From Paradevosia sp036499825 (GTDB lineage Bacteria; Pseudomonadota; Alphaproteobacteria; Rhizobiales; Devosiaceae): a DNA stretch of 64,000 bases. The stretch lies in NCBI GenBank assembly GCA_036499825.1, contig DASYCZ010000026.1, positions 806,001 to 870,000 of the forward strand. The letters run 5' to 3'. Shown piece after piece: positions 41,246-49,121 of the stretch; positions within the stretch are counted from its first letter, which is position 1; each line of letters begins with the position of its first letter. The notes under the pieces were generated by a model. The model was not told where the DNA came from and did no database searches. It saw only the letters and a program-made list of their open reading frames with translations. A program made the translations under genes and the position numbers.

Positions 41246-42418
41246 CTATTTCCCCTCCTCCGGGTTTTCTCCGATCCACAGCAACGCCTCCGCCACCGCC
41301 GCCAGCGTTTCCGGCCGATAGGCCTCCCACGGCGGGGCGGCACGCTCGAACAGGAAGCGGGTGCGAGCGCTGGAGCCGACATCGGCGACATCGAGCAGGC
41401 CATGGCGAGAGGCGCGCGAATAGATCTTCTCCGTCCAGCCCGGCTTGTCGGTGGAATTGTGCAGTGACACCAGTGGATCGGGATCAGCAGTCACGCGCGC
41501 CAGCGCTTCGGCGTTAAGGCAAAGTCCCTGGTCCTGGGCGCCTTCCATGATCCAGCCCATGGTGATGGCGGACAGGCCGGTGATGTCGCCGCCACCGCCG
41601 ACCGAGCCGTGATCGCCGGGAAACCACTGCTGCAGGTATTTACCGGCGCGGCCGGGCAGCTCGTTGAGCGCCCCCATATTGGCCCACAGCGTCGGGGCGA
41701 AGGCCTTGCGGGTTTCGTCGATGGCCACGGCATGGCGTGCTGCCTCGACGAAACTCGACAGCGCCGTATCGTAGAAGCGATATTGATTGGCCAGCGGCAG
41801 AAGCTGCGACACCAGCAGGTAGCGCGGAATGCCGAGGGCGCCGACGGTATCCCAGACCCCCACATAGCGGATGGACAATACCGGTGGCGGCGCCTCCTGC
41901 GGCAGGTTCTGGTAGAGTTCGGCCCGCGCCGCCAGATCGCCGGATTTGATCACTGCGTCCTGGGCGTTGCGAAGGCGGAAATCCTGGGCCTTGTCGCCAT
42001 CGGGGTCGGCGCTGGCGTCGTGGTCGCGATAAAGCGCCATGGCGTCGCCAAGCTTGTCGAGCCGGTCGCGGGTGAGGATACCGCATTTGCGGATCAGCCC
42101 TGCCAGCGACCGCGCCGTATAAGCGCCGCGCGAAAAGCCGAAGATATAGATCTCGTCGCCGGGCACATAGTTGAAGATCAGGAAGCGGTAGGGATCCAGG
42201 ATCTTGTCGTCGAGCCCGAGCCCGAACGCCCCCGCAGCCCAGACTTCCAACCGCGACAGCACCTGCGTGGTGCCGATGCCCTCGCCGTAATAGACCAGTT
42301 GTGGCGTGCCGTCGGGCGCAACCGGCAGCACGGCGCTGGCGGCCCGCACCACATTGGTCGGCCATTTGGCCGACAGCCGGTTCCAGGTGCCGTCGCAGAA
42401 GATGACCAACCGTTTCAT
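41246..42418 (-). CDS. DUF2235 alpha/beta-hydrolase domain protein
   Basis: 390 residues. Opening KRLVIFCDGTWN, then the nucleophile elbow IYIFGFSRGAYTAR with Ser96, VGVWDTVGALG and VSLHNSTDKPGW. The DUF2235 fold includes the T6SS phospholipase effectors (Tle1) but also many stand-alone cytosolic proteins. No type VI secretion genes, signal peptide or immunity gene are visible nearby, so an effector role is not supported. The start is at 42418 (MKRLVIF); an ATG-like codon at 42430 adds 4 residues. Confidence 0.88.
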   Translation of the reverse strand: MKRLVIFCDGTWNRLSAKWPTNVVRAASAVLPVAPDGTPQLVYYGEGIGTTQVLSRLEVWAAGAFGLGLDDKILDPYRFLIFNYVPGDEIYIFGFSRGAYTARSLAGLIRKCGILTRDRLDKLGDAMALYRDHDASADPDGDKAQDFRLRNAQDAVIKSGDLAARAELYQNLPQEAPPPVLSIRYVGVWDTVGALGIPRYLLVSQLLPLANQYRFYDTALSSFVEAARHAVAIDETRKAFAPTLWANMGALNELPGRAGKYLQQWFPGDHGSVGGGGDITGLSAITMGWIMEGAQDQGLCLNAEALARVTADPDPLVSLHNSTDKPGWTEKIYSRASRHGLLDVADVGSSARTRFLFERAAPPWEAYRPETLAAVAEALLWIGENPEEGK

Positions 42419-42680
42419 CGGTGCCCTCATAGCGCGATGACGGAGAGTGAGGGCGGCGAAGCAGCGAAGTCAACTCGGGCGATGGATCACCGGGCGTCCT
42501 CGGCAGGAGCGCAAAGCCCTGTGGCCTCCAACCTCCGGAGCGATGCGACAAAATTTCGTCCGGAGCCCTGCCGTGGGCTTGCAAGGCGTCGGGTCACCGC
42601 CATATCAAAACTAATGGCGTCTTCTATCTGTCCTTCCGCCGCTGGAGGCATGAGAGCGCCCGGCGCGACGAGGGGGGACG

Positions 42681-43065
42681 ATGCGCAACAGGGGCTGGAG
42701 CAATTCCGACGCGTTTCGCTTTCGCCGAGCGAATGATCTCCTGTTCACTCTCGTCCTTTGCTGCTGCTTGGGGATGGAGGTTCTGGGCGTTACCATTCCG
42801 CTGCTGCGCGTCGATGCGCCTTGGCAGTCCAACCTGCTCATTTCGACCTTGGTGGCGACGCTCGCCTGTCTGTTCCTGCTTCTGATCTTCAACAGTATCG
42901 AACTCATTATTACCCTCCCGCATTACCCTCCCGCGCGAGGACTGGCGGCGATTGGGCCGCTTTGGCGCGCACAGGCTGTGTGGAGGCCTGCTCCAGGCCG
43001 TTGGCAGGGGGATCACGGCCCTGCTGGCACACGTGCTGCACCTCGTTTTCCAAGGGCTACCCTGA
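42681..43065 (+). pseudogene. Two-helix repeat membrane protein, frameshifted by 13-bp duplication
   Basis: Starts at an ATG with the strong RBS AGGGGGG. Residues 1-80 are sound: two membrane helices with GMEVLG (31-36) and SIEL (72-75), the same repeat as in the next gene. At 42909-42934 the 13-bp unit ATTACCCTCCCGC is present twice, shifting the frame; the shifted reading ends at 43115 with a basic low-complexity tail. Removing one copy restores a natural continuation (PREDWRRLGRFGAHRL, then a hydrophobic helix) ending at TGA 43063-43065, 123 residues in all. Either a recent pseudogene or a reversible switch. Confidence 0.7.
42909..42934. repeat. 13-bp perfect tandem duplication ATTACCCTCCCGC x2
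   Basis: Copies at 42909-42921 and 42922-42934 are identical. The length is not a multiple of three, so it breaks the host reading frame. Slippage between copies could delete one and restore the gene. Confidence 0.9.
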
Positions 43066-43127
43066 ACGGCTGCAGCAGCGCCCGGTTCCGGCAAACCGCA
43101 ATCCCCTACCACTGAGAGTGACAGCGC

Positions 43128-44234
43128 ATGTCGAACGACATGAACAATGACGGCAAGCCACGCTGGCGCGTGACGATCAGCAGCCCCCTGTTCGTGGGCA
43201 CGTTCCTCTTATTGCTGCTGCTCCTCTTCATCATCGAACCACATCCTGATCCGATGCAGCTGGCGTATCTGCTGCCACTGCCAGTCATCGCCTTCCTGCT
43301 GGCGCTAATGATGACGCCGACCATCGCCTGGGCCGTCGCCGCCGCGACCGGCAAGAGGCTTAGGGCCGCAGCGCTGGCGCAGCAAAAGCCGCCCTCGGCG
43401 GCAGAAGTCAGATCCAACCGCCGCTTCGCCCGTATCTTTCTGGTGCTCGTCGGACTGGAAGTACTGGGCGCGTTGGTGGCGATCCCCCTATCAGGCTGGA
43501 ACTGGGGGGCGTGCATACTCGGGCTGGTGACGGCGGTGCTCTTGACCATCGTGCTGCTGGCGTTGGTCTTCGCCGTCGGCGAACTCATCGTGGACATTCG
43601 CACCTTCATCGCCAGTAGCAGGACACGCGAAGGCGAGGCGGCGCAGCCCCCGCCCCGTTCTCGCTCGCTGCTCCGCCGCGGCTTCCTGCTGCTTGCCGGG
43701 CTGGAAGCCATCGGCGGCATATTCGCGCTCACCCACTATGGAGTTGACTGGATCGCCAGCGTGATCCTTGTCCTGCCGCTGCTGGCATGGACCCTGGCGG
43801 TACTGTCGCTGGCCTTCGAACTTGTCCTCGCCTTTATGGCTGCCCGTGCAAGCCGCCGGGTCGGCGGGTCCGCGGCCATCGCACAGATGTCTCCGTCAGC
43901 ACCGCAATGGCCGTTTCAACTCCTGACGCTGCTGGTCCTGGTGGCGATTGGGGTCGAGGTGGCAAGCGGGTTGCTGTGGGCATCCCGGTCCGGTGGCGCC
44001 GCATCGAGTGTTCTTTTGAAGACGGCGATGATTGCGGTTGCCACACTGGTTTTGCCAGCATTCGCCTATGCTATCGGAGAGGCCCTTTACTATCCCGTGA
44101 CCGGCAAAACCAGACCAGTCAGGGAAGCAGAGGGCCGGGTGCCTGCCCTCGCCTACTTGTTGGTGCTTCTCCTTGGCGCCATGTTGCTCACCACGGCCGG
44201 CACCGCCTTCCATGAAGTGATGGGAAGGCACTGA
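43128..44234 (+). CDS. Repeat-containing multispan membrane protein of unknown function
   Basis: 368 residues, about eight membrane helices. It contains three copies of a two-helix repeat of about 83 residues: GLEVLG (109-114) with GELI (150-153); GLEAIG (190-195) with FELV (229-232); GVEVAS (274-279) with GEAL (316-319). The glutamates lie about 41-43 residues apart within each copy. The first 75 residues look like a degenerate fourth copy. Copies are joined by basic or acidic loops. No known family recognised. It lies 62 bp after the natural end of the frameshifted single-repeat gene, so the two were probably an operon. Confidence 0.75.
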   Translation: MSNDMNNDGKPRWRVTISSPLFVGTFLLLLLLLFIIEPHPDPMQLAYLLPLPVIAFLLALMMTPTIAWAVAAATGKRLRAAALAQQKPPSAAEVRSNRRFARIFLVLVGLEVLGALVAIPLSGWNWGACILGLVTAVLLTIVLLALVFAVGELIVDIRTFIASSRTREGEAAQPPPRSRSLLRRGFLLLAGLEAIGGIFALTHYGVDWIASVILVLPLLAWTLAVLSLAFELVLAFMAARASRRVGGSAAIAQMSPSAPQWPFQLLTLLVLVAIGVEVASGLLWASRSGGAASSVLLKTAMIAVATLVLPAFAYAIGEALYYPVTGKTRPVREAEGRVPALAYLLVLLLGAMLLTTAGTAFHEVMGRH

Positions 44235-44435
44235 GCACAGATACGTGGGCGCATAGGGTACCGCACATCCTGATCTCGGCAGACCATGATGGCAGGCGGG
44301 GGCGTGAGGTTTGGTGGCGGACCACGCTGACCGGCACGGATGGTCGTGATGGGTCAGGTGTCGGCATTGCCCGTTATGAACTGCAGCGACTGGCGCTCAG
44401 CACGGACCGGCGGCCGGCGCCCATAGGCAATCAAG

Positions 44436-44975
44436 CTAGTCGATGAAACGGACACTGCCGATGTGCGGAAGGTTGCGGTTGCGCTGGGCGTAGTCGATGC
44501 CGTAGCCGACGACGAACCTGTCCTCGATGGTGAAGCCCGTCCAGCGCGCCTTTATGTCAACCTCGCGCCGCGATGGCTTGTCGAGCAGTGCACAGGCGGC
44601 CATACGCTTGGGGTGGCGTGTGTTGAGAATGTCCAGCACGTGCTTGAGCGTATAGCCGGTATCGACGATATCCTCGACCAGCAGCACATCGCGCCCCTCG
44701 ATCTCGCCACGCAAATCCTTGAGGATGCGCACCTCACGGCTCGATTCCGTCGAATTGCCGTAGGATGAGACTTCCAGGAAATCCACTTCGACGGGCAGGT
44801 CGAGTTCGCGCACCAGGTCGGCGATAAAGATGAACGAGCCGCGCAACAGCCCGACCACGACCAGCTTTTCGGTGCCGGAATAGAACTCCGAGATTTCCTT
44901 GGCCAAGGCTTCGACCCGAGCAGCAATCGCCTTGGCCGAGATCATCTCGTCGATCACATATTTCTTGTCAGCCAT
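44436..44975 (-). CDS. hpt: Hypoxanthine phosphoribosyltransferase
   Basis: Purine salvage enzyme converting hypoxanthine (and guanine) with PRPP to IMP/GMP in the cytoplasm. 179 residues, the usual length. PRPP-binding motif VLLVEDIVDTGYTLKHV, upstream VVVGLLRGSFIFIADLVREL, the flexible-loop region SSYGNSTESSREV and the purine-binding end DRFVVGYGIDYAQRNRNLP. Single gene with its own short upstream region; no terminator recognised. Confidence 0.97.
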   Translation of the reverse strand: MADKKYVIDEMISAKAIAARVEALAKEISEFYSGTEKLVVVGLLRGSFIFIADLVRELDLPVEVDFLEVSSYGNSTESSREVRILKDLRGEIEGRDVLLVEDIVDTGYTLKHVLDILNTRHPKRMAACALLDKPSRREVDIKARWTGFTIEDRFVVGYGIDYAQRNRNLPHIGSVRFID

Positions 44976-45058
44976 GCCGATTCCAACTGTAGCGCTCGCG
45001 TCGGAAGCCGTATCGCGCCGAAGCCGGCTTGGCTAGGTGGTGCATGCGGCGGCGGGGT

Positions 45059-46033
45059 CTAAGCACCGGCCACGAGATTGCCGACGCGGCGCAGCTCGGG
45101 AAAGCGGCCGCCGGCCTCTTCCTTTACCGCCGTATCGAAGAAGCCTGTCAGCCGCTCCCGCTGTTCACCGGTCAGCGTGAGATCGAAGCCGTCGATGGCC
45201 GAACTGGTCTGGCTGAGCGAGCTGACGCCGACGATGGGCGCCGTCACACCAGGGTGCCCGTAAACCCAGGCAGTGGAGAGATGCCCCGGGGCGACACTCA
45301 TATCCTTCGCCATGGCCAGCAGCTTGCCGATACCGTCCCCATATTTATCGAGCCAGGCGCCAAGCCGCTGGTCAGTCTGTCCGCGGGCATCGGTCGGCAG
45401 TGGCTGGCCGGGCAGATATTTGCCCGCCAACAGTCCCGCTGAAATCGGCCGGTAGGTGGTGATGGCGATCCCCTCGGCTTCAGCCTGCGGCAGCACTTCC
45501 ACCTCGATGCCGCGCTCCAGCAGGTTGTAGGGCACCTGGTTGCAGACGAGTTCGGCCCAGCCGTTCTGCGCGGCAATGCGGTTGTAATGGGCGAAGAGCC
45601 AGGCGGGACAGTTGCAGAAGCCGACGAAACGCGTCTTGCCGGCCACGACGACGCTGTTGAGCGCCTCCATCATCTCGGTCGGGTTCATGCGGGCAGCCGG
45701 CCAATGGATCATGTAAAGATCGACATGGTCAGTCTTGAGGCGGGCAAGGCTCTCGTCGATGCTGGTTCCGATCGTCGCGCCATCGACACCGCGATGCACC
45801 TTGGTGGTGATGAAAAACTTGTCGCGGCGCCCCTTGAGAATGCGGCCAAGAATCTCTTCGGTCTTGCCCTCGACATACATCGCCGCCGTATCGAGAAAAT
45901 TGACGCCGCGCTCCAGCGCCGTGCCAACTATGGCGTCGGCTTCCTTCTCGTCGCAACGGCCGCCGAACATCATGGTGCCCAGGCACATCTGCGACACCGA
46001 AACCCCGGTGCGCCCAAACGGAACGTATTTCAT
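45059..46033 (-). CDS. Aldo/keto reductase
   Basis: 324 residues, TIM-barrel NADPH-dependent oxidoreductase. Catalytic tetrad regions are FLDTAAMYVEGKTEEILG (Asp, Tyr), KFFITTKVH (Lys) and VDLYMIHWPA (His). The C-terminal cofactor region is GHPGVTAPIVGVSSLSQ. The ATG at 46033 (MKYVPFGRTG) is the family start; the longer frame extends through non-homologous sequence. Substrate unknown; AKR12/YajO-like enzymes act on sugars and aldehydes. Confidence 0.93.
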   Translation of the reverse strand: MKYVPFGRTGVSVSQMCLGTMMFGGRCDEKEADAIVGTALERGVNFLDTAAMYVEGKTEEILGRILKGRRDKFFITTKVHRGVDGATIGTSIDESLARLKTDHVDLYMIHWPAARMNPTEMMEALNSVVVAGKTRFVGFCNCPAWLFAHYNRIAAQNGWAELVCNQVPYNLLERGIEVEVLPQAEAEGIAITTYRPISAGLLAGKYLPGQPLPTDARGQTDQRLGAWLDKYGDGIGKLLAMAKDMSVAPGHLSTAWVYGHPGVTAPIVGVSSLSQTSSAIDGFDLTLTGEQRERLTGFFDTAVKEEAGGRFPELRRVGNLVAGA

Positions 46034-46613
46034 CGAAAGCCCTCCAGCCCTTTTGGCGATTGTCTCCGTGGCGGTTGTCAGGTCAACCCCGAACATGCGG
46101 ATTGACGGCCCCGGGCCGAGAAAAACCATTGAGCGCGCCCCACACCACGCCAAGGCACAGGGCCCAATAGTCAGGCAGTCGGTCGAGACCGCTGAGCGCA
46201 TGCCCTCGAACGACCTGGTTCGAGGGATTCTTTGCCGAGCGAAGTCGCATCAAGTGATTTAACAGATTTTACAACTTGCGATTTTTGGCATTACGACCCT
46301 GACCTAATTTTCCGCCAAGCAGTTAGGTTGGGCTATCATGTTTTTGCCAACCGAATTTGTGTTTTTTCATAAATATCTGATTTTAATGTTATATTCTGCA
46401 ATCCGGCGACAGTCGGACGTCGCCTCGCCGGCTGGCCGGCGAAACAATTAATCATTGACAGACTTTACAAATTATTTCCAATTTGTGCGCCTGAGCCCTG
46501 GGTCTTGGGATGCCAGAAGCGCACGACGTCACGTGCGGAGGAGGCATCTGAGGGCTCAGTGAGTGTACCCGGCAAACCGGGTGGCGAGTTCGTCGTCGCA
46601 AAAGGAGGAAACC
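46034..46613. promoter_or_regulatory. AT-rich control region of the second ABC operon with several dyads
   Basis: 580 bp between the divergent aldo/keto reductase and the binding-protein gene, markedly AT-rich after about 46250. TTGACA at 46455-46460 is a -35 candidate. A perfect inverted repeat ACAAATT-N6-AATTTGT at 46467-46486 overlaps the expected -10 position and is the best operator candidate. Other dyads: ACCTAA / TTAGGT (46302-46307, 46323-46328), GGTTGG / CCAACC (46326-46331, 46347-46352) and TCGCCGGC / GCCGGCGA (46425-46442). AAGGAGG at 46602-46608 is the RBS. No gene was recognised here. Confidence 0.6.
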
Positions 46614-48110
46614 GTGCTCAAAAGAATACCTGCCCTCGTGGCAGTTGCCGCCGTAGCCGTATCCATGGCGTTTGGCGCCTCAGCGGCATCGGCTCAGAGT
46701 TTGCGTATCGGGACCGACGTCGACCTTATCACCCTCGAGCCTGCGGCCCTGACGGGCGGTGGCCAAGTGCAGTTCTGGTCGGCCGTTTACGACACGCTGC
46801 TCTACATCACGCCGGATGGCGAGGTGAAACCGAATGTCGCCTCGGACTTCAGTTACAACGACGACAAGACCGTTCTCACCCTGACGCTGCGCAGCGATGC
46901 GACTTATGCCGATGGCACACCGATCACGGCCGACGGCGTGGTCAAGACCATGAAGGCCTTCATCGCCGGCAACGGTCCGGATGCCAAATATCTCGCCAAT
47001 GTTTCCGACATAGCCGCAAAGGACGGCAAGCTTGTTCTGACCCTAAGTGCCCCCGATCCGGCGCTGACCTTCTATCTGGGCGGCGATGCGGGTGTGCTCT
47101 ACAACCCCAAGGCCATCGGAACCGACCAGAGTTTCGATCCACAGGGATCAGGCCCCTACATTCTCGACAAGGCCAATTCGACCAAGGGGTCGGTCTATAC
47201 GTTCCAGCGTGACGAGAAGTACTGGAACAAGGCGGCCTATCCGTTCTCGACAGTCGTGTTCACGCCCCTGATCGATCCGACCGCGCGGCTCAATGCGCTG
47301 AAATCCGGCCAGGTCGATGCGGCGCTCCTGACGGCGCAGACCCAGGCAGAGGCCCAGGCGGCCGGTGCTTCCATCGTGCCGCAATATCTGACCGTTGTCG
47401 GACTGCAGATCCGCGATCTCAAAGGCACCAAGGTGCCGGCATTGGGTGACGTCCGGGTTCGCCAGGCGATGAATATGGTGTTCGATCGCCCCAGCATCTC
47501 CGAGTTCTTGCTGAACGGCCTTGCGGAGCCGACCCAGCAAATCTTCCTCACGACGAGCCAGGCCTTCGTCCAGGGTGGCGACACCCACTATCCCTATGAC
47601 GTCGACCAGGCCAAGAAGTTGATGGCCGAGGCCGGCTATGCGGATGGCTTCACGATCACGATGCCGAGCACCTCATCTACCGCGCTCTACGAACCGGTGA
47701 TCGCCCAGTCGCTCGGCGACATCAACGTCAAGGTCGAATGGCAGAAGGTGCCGGATACGCAGATCACCGCCCGGCAGTTGAGCGGGGAATTCCCGATCTT
47801 CTTCCAGTCCGGTTCGTCGCGCTTCGCCTGGTTCGACATCAACCTGTGGGTCGGACCGAAGGCGCAGTGGAATTCGTTCAAGATCAGCGAACCTGACCTG
47901 AATGCCATGATCGATCGGGCGCAGCATGCCAAGACCGATGCGGATGCCAACGCCGCCTATCAGGATGTCGGAAATTACCTGATCGACAATGCCTGGTTCG
48001 TGCCCTTCGCACGCCCACAAGGGTTCCTCGCCACCAAGGCGGGGTTGAGCGTTAAGGCACAGTTCGGCATTCCGGCGCCCACCATCATCAACTATACGGC
48101 GAGCAAATGA
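46614..48110 (+). CDS. ABC importer substrate-binding protein, family 5 (peptide/opine/sugar type)
   Basis: 498 residues from a GTG at 46614, chosen because AAGGAGG lies 5 nt upstream and the signal peptide (LKRIPALVAVAAVAVSMAFG, cleaved after ASAQS) begins there. Family 5 features: DVDLITLEPAALTGG, VYDTLLYITPDGEVKPNVAS, DATYADGTPITADGVVKTM and NMVFDRPSISEFLL. Family 5 proteins bind peptides, nickel, opines or oligosaccharides. The uronate-dehydrogenase-like gene at the end of the operon suggests a sugar-acid-related ligand. Confidence 0.93.
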   Translation: MLKRIPALVAVAAVAVSMAFGASAASAQSLRIGTDVDLITLEPAALTGGGQVQFWSAVYDTLLYITPDGEVKPNVASDFSYNDDKTVLTLTLRSDATYADGTPITADGVVKTMKAFIAGNGPDAKYLANVSDIAAKDGKLVLTLSAPDPALTFYLGGDAGVLYNPKAIGTDQSFDPQGSGPYILDKANSTKGSVYTFQRDEKYWNKAAYPFSTVVFTPLIDPTARLNALKSGQVDAALLTAQTQAEAQAAGASIVPQYLTVVGLQIRDLKGTKVPALGDVRVRQAMNMVFDRPSISEFLLNGLAEPTQQIFLTTSQAFVQGGDTHYPYDVDQAKKLMAEAGYADGFTITMPSTSSTALYEPVIAQSLGDINVKVEWQKVPDTQITARQLSGEFPIFFQSGSSRFAWFDINLWVGPKAQWNSFKISEPDLNAMIDRAQHAKTDADANAAYQDVGNYLIDNAWFVPFARPQGFLATKAGLSVKAQFGIPAPTIINYTASK

Positions 48111-48114
48111 TCGC

Positions 48115-48148
48115 AGGCCATGGCCGCCAGGGTCGGTGGCCATGGCCT
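48115..48148 (+). terminator. Intercistronic hairpin after the family-5 binding-protein gene
   Basis: AGGCCATGGCC (48115-48125) pairs perfectly with GGCCATGGCCT (48138-48148), an 11-bp stem with a 12-nt loop, starting 4 nt after the stop. There is no T-run, so an mRNA-stabilising or partial-termination role that raises binding-protein yield is likely. Confidence 0.7.
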
Positions 48149-48173
48149 CTTCGCAAGTGCGTTCGGAAATAGC

Positions 48174-49121
48174 ATGATCGCTTTCTTCTCGAGAAAATTT
48201 CTGGCCGGGATCGTCCTGGTGCTGGGCGTGACCGCCGTGACGTTTTTCCTGGTCTATGCAAGCGGCTCCGACATCGCGCGCAATATCCTTGGTGAAGGCG
48301 CGACGCAGGAACAGGTCGTTCAGAAGGCACACGACCTTGGCCTCGACCAGCCGGTGGTGGTTCAGTACGGACAATGGCTCGGCAAGGTCGTCAGGGGCGA
48401 TCTCGGACGATCGTTCTTCGACTCCCAGCCGGTCTGGAGCTCGCTGGCGACGCGGTTGCCGGTGACGGTGTCGATCGTGTTTTTCACTATCCTGCTGGCG
48501 AGCCTTGTGAGCATTCTCCTTGGAGTCCTGGCCGCCAGAAGTCCGGGCGGAGCGCTCGATGGTGGGGTGCAGGTGCTGTCGGTGCTGGGCTTCGCGGTGC
48601 CGAATTACTGGCTGGCACTGGTGCTGGTCCTCGCCATCGCCCTGCCCTCCCACGGTGTCATTCCCGCCACGGGTTACGTTCCGCCGATGACGTCGGTGGG
48701 CGGGTGGCTGCTCAGCCTGCTGCTGCCCTGCATTGCACTCAGCGTCGGCACCATCGCGTCCGTGGCCCAACAGATCCGAGGCTCGCTGATCGACGTTCTC
48801 TCGCAGGATTACATCCGCACGCTGCGCAGCCGGGGCCTCTCGGAGAGGGCGCTGGTGCTGCGCCATGGGCTGCGCAATGCCGGCACCCCTGCCCTGACCG
48901 TTTTGGCGCTACGGATCGTCGGCCTGCTCGGCGGGGCCGTGATCGTGGAACGTGTCTTTGCCCTGCCGGGATTAGGAACACTGGCCCTCAATGCGAGCCT
49001 TCTCGGCGACATCCCGGTAGTGCTGGGGGTGGTGCTGTTCATGTCCATCATCGTCGTCGGCGTCAACCTGCTCATCGATCTGCTGATCGCATGGCTCAAT
49101 CCGAAGGCGCGCCTGTCATGA
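48174..49121 (+). CDS. ABC importer permease (DppB-like)
   Basis: 315 residues, six helices of the peptide/nickel type: FFSRKFLAGIVLVLGVTAVT first, the DppB loop with LGLDQPVVVQYGQWL and VRGDLGRSFF, and the EAA region DYIRTLRSRGLSERALVLRH. The ATG at 48174 is chosen over 48120, since residues from 48120 fall inside the hairpin region. The stop overlaps the next start (ATGA). Confidence 0.93.
   Translation: MIAFFSRKFLAGIVLVLGVTAVTFFLVYASGSDIARNILGEGATQEQVVQKAHDLGLDQPVVVQYGQWLGKVVRGDLGRSFFDSQPVWSSLATRLPVTVSIVFFTILLASLVSILLGVLAARSPGGALDGGVQVLSVLGFAVPNYWLALVLVLAIALPSHGVIPATGYVPPMTSVGGWLLSLLLPCIALSVGTIASVAQQIRGSLIDVLSQDYIRTLRSRGLSERALVLRHGLRNAGTPALTVLALRIVGLLGGAVIVERVFALPGLGTLALNASLLGDIPVVLGVVLFMSIIVVGVNLLIDLLIAWLNPKARLS

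Noticed and set aside
41246..42418. T6SS lipase effector role for the DUF2235 protein
   Set aside because: No VgrG, Hcp, PAAR, adaptor or immunity gene is nearby; the fold alone does not support secretion.
48374..49117. N-terminal extension of the fused permease-ATPase from an upstream in-frame start
   Set aside because: The extension is antiphase to the well-supported DppB-like gene. The ATG at 49118 overlaps the DppB stop in the usual ATGA way and begins the natural permease N-terminus.
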